Source: Heliocidaris tuberculata (taxonomy: Eukaryota > Echinodermata > Echinoidea > Camarodonta > Echinometridae). Taken from it: a stretch of 64,000 nt of DNA. Positions within the stretch are counted from its first letter, which is position 1, and each line of letters opens with the position of its first letter. Shown here piece by piece: positions 57,386 to 64,000 of this stretch. Below the pieces are notes generated by a model. It was not told the origin of the DNA. It saw only the letters and a list, made by a program, of their open reading frames with translations, and searched no databases. The translations under genes were made by a program, and so were the position numbers. The stretch is taken from the NCBI GenBank assembly GCA_025618425.1, contig CM046842.1:21970340-22034339 (forward strand), given 5' to 3'.

Positions 57386-60300
57386 ATTTATAATATGATA
57401 AACAAGAGTGAAAATGGTACCATGGTATCTCATTTAAAGGGAATCCAGCCTTAGCGGCAAGTTGTTCTGAAAGAAAGAGGACAAATCAGAGAAGCAGATG
57501 AGTGAAAGTTTGAACGAAGTCGCATAAACAGGGAAAGTTATGAATTTTGGAAAGTTGTAATCACTATACGTATGGAAATTTTAAATTAGCCGAATCGGTA
57601 ACGTCACAATGATGTAGAGGCGAAGACTCCCCCATTTGCTTCAACATACAAAATTACTGAAATGTCATTGTTTAGTATGTATTATTCAGTAGGATATTAT
57701 TTTCTTTTATGAGGACATATAGCAACATGTTATTTACAGTATATGCGCTTCGGAGAAAACCGCAAATTGGGGATAATTTAGTGTCAGACCAACGGGAGAG
57801 TTGACCGCCAACGTATTATGTCACAATCGACTCACCAAATTGCCAATTTAGGATTCGCATAGATTGAGTGATCTCCAATTTCTTTCTACTTTCACCATTC
57901 TGTTTTTCTTATTTTTCTGCTCAGTTCACACAAATCATATACCAAATGTTTGACTGTCCTTTAAGTATACAGTAAAAACAAAACACCCCCCCCCCCCCAA
58001 AAAAAATGGATCATACGGTAATCATGAATCATGCGAATGAGTACTATAATACAATAAATATAATTTATCATACATGCTTCTATACAGTCGAACGGGGGGG
58101 GGGGGGGGGGGCTTGCTGGGGACGGAGCCCCCCCCCCTTCCCTTAGCACTTTGTCACTAGAAAAATTCAGCGAATTGTTAATATAGTCATCATATTCGGT
58201 ATTTCTCTCATTTTGAAAATTTCATTTTGTACAAATTCTTATAAAATAACATTTAATCTAAAATAGTGTGATTTTTTATTCCCCTCGATCACTTCATTCG
58301 CTCTGAAAAAGTCAGAAGCTGGAGAGCTAACATTCGGAGAAAAGACGTCAGGTCCCTTGTGAAATAAAGTCCGTACTCCCTTTTTTTCTTTTTTCCTTTT
58401 TTCTTTGCGCAATTTATTTTGGAAACAGGTTCCCAATTTAGAAGAAGTAGCTAGGATTAACCATGAAATGGAAAAAAAAAAATGCGTATGAAACAAATGA
58501 TTTCTTAGTGACAAAAGATTATTCCATTCTGCACCGTTGGACATTCATAATTGGTATACAATGAGACTTATTCATATGCCTCATATATAATAACTGTAAA
58601 AGTCTTCTTTATAGACATTAAAAAAAAAAAAGATTATCCACATAATGCTGTTCATACTGTCAACACCATAAGATAGGTACATCATTCTCCGAAAAGGTGT
58701 GCAATTAGAGATGTACACATGACAAAATTTCAGCATTAATGATTTCATTAAATTCTTATGAATTCAGAAACTTTAAATCCTTACGAATGCAAAACAGTCA
58801 ATGGATGATTTTCGGCTACCAACATTTTTTTCAAGAAAATATTTGCAAACTCAGTGACCGTTTTGAACATGTTGAACATTTTGAACCACATCTCAGATAC
58901 TTTACCAGAGATAGTATCTTAGAAAACCTCTGATTGTCTGTTTAATTCTTGCTTAAAAATATCAATACTTATGTAAAACTAAAAACTTGAACATGTACAA
59001 CAAACATCATGGAAACATTTTGGAGTCAACCTTAATCTTTTCTGTAATAAAAATGATCGTGATTTATAAAGACATAATGAAGATTAAATAAAAGGCAAAA
59101 ACGTATATACAGTATATTTCTGCTTGAAATATGTAACCCTTAATTGAGTTTGTATTTGTATTTTAAGTTTATCAATAATCCATTGATTATGTATGAAACG
59201 TTATGAATAGGTATTACACTTGTGATTAAAAAAAAAAAATGGCACGTAACATCTCTGCCAGATTAAACAAATTCTGGATGCAAAGAAGAACGGTGTATGG
59301 TAACGTATTTGACGCATCGGAAGTTCCGTTAGCATATACAGCAACAGACCCAGCACCAATAAATGGTTTCTAACTTGTAGAACATCAAAATATGACTATA
59401 TTCGTAAAAACAACATATTTCTAACCGTGAAGAACGACCTTTACATAGATAAGTGATTAAATACTTCTATAACAATGAGATATATGTAAAATACGAATAC
59501 TAACAATAAAACTCAAAACTACAATGTTTTTCTGATATAGATCTGAAATTTGCAGTTACGGAAGTCGTTAAAATGAAGTTGGAAAAGATTTTTACGAAAA
59601 TAATACGCATAAATTCCATTTCCCCATTGTTCCTGTAATAGATAATGTCTCAAGAAAATTATGAACGGCAAATGACTGATACATAATTATCTCATCAGAT
59701 ACATTACCACCCTGATCATAAAAGAATTGAGAGAAAAAAAAGGAAAGGATCGAGAGAGAAGATAGGGAATGTGTCAGCAGAAGTGTTAAAATTTACATTA
59801 TTATTAATTACATAATATATAGACATATAGAGTTTGTAGATATTGACTATAAAATGATAAATAAATATCTTTTCAGATACGTTAATAATCTGATCTTATC
59901 AGATACGTTACCGTATCTAAATTTGGCAATAAGAGCACAGGAAATAAACCACCATGCTAGTACAGTAGAGCACGCGGTCTGAAAGGTTAAATCCGCTCGC
60001 AAAAGCGCCTTGCGTTGATCATGCTGCCTGATATTGTAACGTATCCGATGTGCCGTTTCTGTTCTCACACTATTTTCACAAAAACAATAATTTTCTTATG
60101 TAATTTCCGGTGTGTAATCAACCATTAGTGTAAGTATGCAAAAGTACGTGAGCTTTGCGTTTATTTACTGCATACTTTTTTCTTAATGAAGCAAAGTTTA
60201 AGTAACTTATCTGATATCAGCTCATCGTACATTAGTTTTTCAAGTGGTTAGATCTGTATATATTTTTGTAACAAGAGATTCGATGAATATATCATGGTGC

Positions 60301-60568
60301 CATAATATGCTTGTAGTTGACTTTGTTTAAAGGGAATTGGTAACTTTGTGGAGGTTTGATTTAATAAATTGTTGAATTTTGATGTTTGTGTTGTAAAATG
60401 ATGTTTAGAAGGATAAATAAACAACCAGGAATATAAAGGTTTTGCAATATATGATGTTATTTTCAAGATATCTGTAACTGAATATTGACATTCATGAAAC
60501 CATACTGGGGTACGCTTTAGTCTAACAGTGTAGTCTATGGGGAGAAAAGGTGTGGCATTTCAGTTCAC
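57386..60568. other. non-coding part of duplication copy 2
   Basis: Near-identical counterpart of 47187-50365. No gene is supported. The G-run / C-run hairpin at 58094-58135 differs in run lengths from copy 1. Confidence 0.6.
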
Positions 60569-60966
60569 TTGCATATTTTCACTTTTTGTGAAGCACATGA
60601 TGATGCGTTTAACATGCATTTTTCAGGGCTTCATTTTTACAACATATTATATTCACTGATAGCATTTAGGTCCATGAAGCTCAGATTTTATCAAGCCTCA
60701 CGGTGTCTTGAGACTTCTTCAAATAATGTCACCCATAGACGTATTAATCAATGCAAATATCCCAGTTCTTGGTCTACTTCACTTTTTGTGAAGCACATGA
60801 TGATGCGTTTAACCTTCCTTTTTCAGGGCTTCAATTTTACAACATATTATATTCACTGATAGCATTTAGGTCCATGAAGCTCAGATTTTATCAAGCCTGA
60901 CGGTGTCTTGAGACTTCTTCAAATAATGTCACCCATAGACGTATTAATCAATGCAAATATCCCAGT
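60569..60966. repeat. ~188 bp tandem duplication downstream of TRIM copy 2
   Basis: The block TTCACTTTTTGTGAAGCACA...CAGTTCTTGGTCTAC occurs twice here (to ~60777 and to ~60966) but once in copy 1 (50378-50573). The two units differ at a few positions (for example ACATGCATTTTT against ACCTTCCTTTTT), so the change is not brand new. Confidence 0.88.
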
Positions 60967-61052
60967 TCTTGGTCTACCTTGTCTCTGTTTGCCATCTATC
61001 TCCCTTTCCTTTACGATAGTTTCATTTGTACGAAGTTTGTGAGTTGTCATTA

Positions 61053-62888
61053 CTACGAAGTAAGTTCTATGAAATACAAATGAATGCCAGTAGCAAAGGC
61101 GATTAAGTTCGGTCTTAGGCTGACCATGTAACACCAACATCTCAGGTCATCGATACGCTGAGGAAGATGGAGAGTCTGGAACGTCACCTGCTCGACGAGA
61201 CGGGCGCCCTCTAGTATGTATCTGGTCAACATGAACCCATCCCCAACTCTGGCTACTAACACTCTATCTTGGCTGTCCACGGCAGGGCAAAGTAGCTCCT
61301 CAGCATTCCTTGCTGCAATGGAGGATCCTACTCGACCTTTCTTATCATAAACCCTGACCGTGTTGGGCACTCCTTCTCTACAGGCACCAATGATCATTAC
61401 ACCGTTCCTGGTAACACCAATCTGTTCCGGTTCCATACTACCAGTAGAAACTACTTTCAGTGGGGTAGTGGTCTTTGTACCATGGAAGATATAGATCTCT
61501 GGATTACCGTTAACAGCGTAAATCTTCTCATGTTGGTCACTACACAGGAAAATGTATTCTTTACCTTGGTTGCATCTTTTCTCTCCAGTACTTTGCGTAC
61601 CAAGGATGTTGTAGACACTAAATGTATCTATACTATGTGATAACACTGGTCTCCCGTTGGTAAGGAATGCAATATCGTACACGTGACCAACTTCTTTTTT
61701 CAGATGTGGTTTCATGTCACCTGACTTGCCACCTGATCTGTCACCTGACACATGGAAGCAATCGGTGCCGGGTCGTTCATCTCCATATCCTACTGCGACA
61801 GCATCCTGGGAAAATGCTGCCATTCCCCACATAGCATGAGGTAAGCTGACCTTTCTTACAATGGTCAGAGAATTAGTTTTAACTGTTGATGGAATCTCTA
61901 CTTTTTCACCCTGTTTTTTCGCCTTTTCAAATGTCTTATTCGCAGCATCACCAAGAATTTCCTGTTGATCAACCGCGGCTGCATTCCTTCCCGGAGCTAT
62001 GTGACCGATGGCAAGGAGATTCTCACCGGCTGGACAAAACTGTACGAGCTTTGCTTCTTGTTTAAGACATACTGTTTGCTCCTCTTTGATGGCTTTCTGC
62101 AGGGATCGCTCCAGGTCATTATATTTCAAATGATATGCTTTGAGTGTGTCTGAGTCTAAATACTTATGTATATTACCTGTTAGTTTTGTGATCGAACTCT
62201 CTATGTTGTCGATTGATTCTTTCTGGTTAGCAATGAAGCTTTGAAATCGATTATCCGAATACTGTCGAATCCTATTAACTTTTTCCAGTAGTCTTTCTTC
62301 ATTTACCTTTAGAGTGGTTACTTTTCTGGCAAATACATTTGTAACTTCACTCTCTACATTTTTTAAGTGGCAATACACATCCATCTGTTCTTGCTCAGCG
62401 TTGATGATAGACTCTTCAATTTTAGTTTTCCTCTCTACACTCTGCACAATAACCGCTTCTCTCTTTCTGTCCAAGTCATCTTCTAACTGTTCTTTTTTCT
62501 TGATCCTGTGACCTTGGTGGTTGTCAAAGAAACATGTAAGGCAGATGAACTCTTCACAAATTTCACAAAAAATGTCTCTGAAGACTCCACTGTGCAATGA
62601 ACAAAAAGTTGATGAACGATTATCTTCCTCTGTAAACAATTCGTCGTGAAGACCTTTCACCAGAAAGTTTGGTGTAAGCCCTGCAACCCGATGTTGTCCT
62701 AGCTTAGTACTTTTCCTACAGACCGGACAGACAATGCAATCACTTTCATTGTGTTGCTCGTCATACGCCTCCAAACAACCCTTGCAGAAGGTATGTCCGC
62801 AGTTGAGGATGGTAGCTTTGTTGAAGATATCAAGACACAAAGGACATATCAGACCTTTCAGCCTCTCCCCTTCCACTCCTGTAGCCAT
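61053..62888 (-). CDS. TRIM-like RING / B-box2 / coiled-coil E3 ligase, copy 2
   Basis: 611 residues, intact, ~97% identical to the protein at 50650-52485 (16 differences by hand comparison). All RING and B-box2 zinc ligands are conserved. Only three differences lie in the first ~345 residues (two at residues 3-4, one A-to-V in the coiled coil). The other thirteen lie in the C-terminal putative sensor region and include radical changes (R to C, R to M, K to E, G to E, D to G). The 5' splice-acceptor candidate (AG at 62912-62911) is conserved. Role as for copy 1; substrate unknown. Confidence 0.87.
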   Translation of the reverse strand: MATGVEGERLKGLICPLCLDIFNKATILNCGHTFCKGCLEAYDEQHNESDCIVCPVCRKSTKLGQHRVAGLTPNFLVKGLHDELFTEEDNRSSTFCSLHSGVFRDIFCEICEEFICLTCFFDNHQGHRIKKKEQLEDDLDRKREAVIVQSVERKTKIEESIINAEQEQMDVYCHLKNVESEVTNVFARKVTTLKVNEERLLEKVNRIRQYSDNRFQSFIANQKESIDNIESSITKLTGNIHKYLDSDTLKAYHLKYNDLERSLQKAIKEEQTVCLKQEAKLVQFCPAGENLLAIGHIAPGRNAAAVDQQEILGDAANKTFEKAKKQGEKVEIPSTVKTNSLTIVRKVSLPHAMWGMAAFSQDAVAVGYGDERPGTDCFHVSGDRSGGKSGDMKPHLKKEVGHVYDIAFLTNGRPVLSHSIDTFSVYNILGTQSTGEKRCNQGKEYIFLCSDQHEKIYAVNGNPEIYIFHGTKTTTPLKVVSTGSMEPEQIGVTRNGVMIIGACREGVPNTVRVYDKKGRVGSSIAARNAEELLCPAVDSQDRVLVARVGDGFMLTRYILEGARLVEQVTFQTLHLPQRIDDLRCWCYMVSLRPNLIAFATGIHLYFIELTS

Positions 62889-63203
62889 TGCAGCTCTTGG
62901 GTCAAGATAACTAAATGTAAAAGAGAAAATTATGAGTGCATGTTCATGTCAAACCTTTGCTTCGGTCATACATAGCCTTTTAACAGAAGAAGAACAAGTA
63001 CAACAACAACAACAACAACAACAAAAACAAAAACAAGAACAACAAGAACGACAAGAGCAACAACAACAAATCTTATCGAGATTGAGATTCTTTTTCACTT
63101 GAAAATTAATTTCATTGTTCCAGACACACTCTCTGTATTTGGGCAAGCCTGAATGTATTCGATCGTCCCATACATTACCGGCTCCGTCAAAGATCTTAGT
63201 ATA

Positions 63204-63333
63204 CCCGGGGGCGTTTCATCAGGTGTCTTGTCGGTGATTTTTACCGACAAATTTGCCCTCAGCCAATCAGAAGCAAGGATTTCAAGTTATTGCAGCTTGT
63301 CGTTGATGACAAGTTTTATGAAACAGGGCCCCG
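63204..63333. mobile_element. MITE family G2, copy 3
   Basis: Duplicate of 52790-52928 with small indels: a TCG insertion giving CTTGTCGGTGATTTTTACCG, and loss of ~10 bp in the centre. Confidence 0.75.
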
Positions 63334-63543
63334 ACGAGGCCCTTCTAGAGCCTGGATCGGACAAAACGTCAAAGAAAATACTATTCCATAATAGTAGATA
63401 ACGAACGGGACAAAAAGGAAAAGAAAACAATAACAAATATTTTAGACTCTTCTCTTGTACCATGTCGATTATTCTTTGACTCAATTACTTATGTTCAGAA
63501 AACCAAACTAAGTTTAATAAAGTCCACTGATTTATGAATTTCT

Positions 63544-64000
63544 AAGCGTCATTCTCTTTATTTCATATAAATTGTTGTAATTCTGTAACAAACAAAAAAT
63601 AATAACCCAAACGAATCCAGTCAGGAAATGAAAAAGTCAATTGATGTCGTTTTGACATGATTTTGTTTGTTCCTTTAGTTACAGAATTGTGGTAATTTTT
63701 CTAGGATGAGGTTGACACTTGTATTCACCCCCTCCCCTTCTATCTCTCTAACACACAGACATACACACACTTTTCTTTTTTGTTTTTCAGTAATCTTTAT
63801 TCAATTTCTATATATTACATAGCATTCGTCTTGAATGTATACAACAAATTACACTCGATAAAATCATTGAAACAAGGCATACAACAAAAATATCATTGAA
63901 TGAAATGTAATCATTAAGAAGACCAAGAAGAAAAAAAGAAAAAAAATGCCCCCTCCTTACCTCAAACAATGAATATCAAACTGTATAACTGTATAACATA
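63544..64000. other. no gene seen
   Basis: AT-rich sequence beyond the duplication breakpoint, with a short C/T-rich segment near 63727-63750. Confidence 0.5.

Larger units (their letters stand above)
56743..63543. repeat. segmental duplication, copy 2 (6.8 kb)
   Basis: Direct duplicate of 46537-53140. It is about 200 bp longer, mostly because of an internal ~188 bp tandem duplication at 60777-60966. It carries the second TRIM gene. Confidence 0.95.

Overview
The window looks like nuclear DNA of a marine invertebrate deuterostome, most likely an echinoderm and probably a sea urchin. This is inferred from AT-rich sequence crowded with MITEs, many long G/C runs, a terminal prenylcysteine-oxidase exon with a 3' splice site, intronless TRIM-type RING/B-box genes in tandem, non-LTR retrotransposons, a Helitron2-like element and a TTAGGG-type interstitial telomere tract. 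There are no operons or bacterial features. Species cannot be fixed from sequence alone.

Layout. 1-8.4 kb is tandem repeats: a ~142 bp array, a ~110 bp array split by a 1.55 kb TIR element, then a ~190 bp satellite in a nested higher-order structure. 8.4-14.2 kb is non-coding with small repeats. 14254-15047 is the last exon of a prenylcysteine oxidase gene (+). 15933-23766 is a complete 7.8 kb DNA transposon with 148 bp TIRs and an apparent TAAA target duplication. It encodes one 1545-aa protein (-) that appears to combine zinc-binding cysteines, a DDE-like core and a C-terminal PIN/XPG-like nuclease region; I propose Academ-like. 23.8-31.5 kb is a dense field of MITEs and foldback elements (TA-, TTAA- and other-type) plus a CT-rich minisatellite.

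31.7-40.7 kb is bounded by a ~0.75-0.85 kb inverted repeat. Inside is a LINE with two in-frame stops, split by a 2170 bp Helitron2-like insertion whose ends can be placed to the base because the LINE reading frame reads across it. Another LINE 3' end lies at 38.5-39.1 kb and an antisense one at 41.85-42.36 kb. 42.4-46.5 kb is low-complexity DNA with a (TTAGGG)-like tract.

46.5-63.5 kb holds a direct segmental duplication (6.6 and 6.8 kb, ~10.2 kb apart), each copy with one intact 611-aa TRIM-like E3 ligase gene (-). The spacer contains a decayed L1/Tx1-type LINE, and the right duplication breakpoint falls at the 3' end of that LINE.

Functionally, four genes are supported: one membrane/lysosomal-type flavoprotein (3' exon only), one transposon protein and two paralogous E3 ligases. 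They show no sign of working together. The most notable content is the transposon, the nested satellite and the recent TRIM duplication. Positions of motifs inside long proteins are hand counts and approximate.
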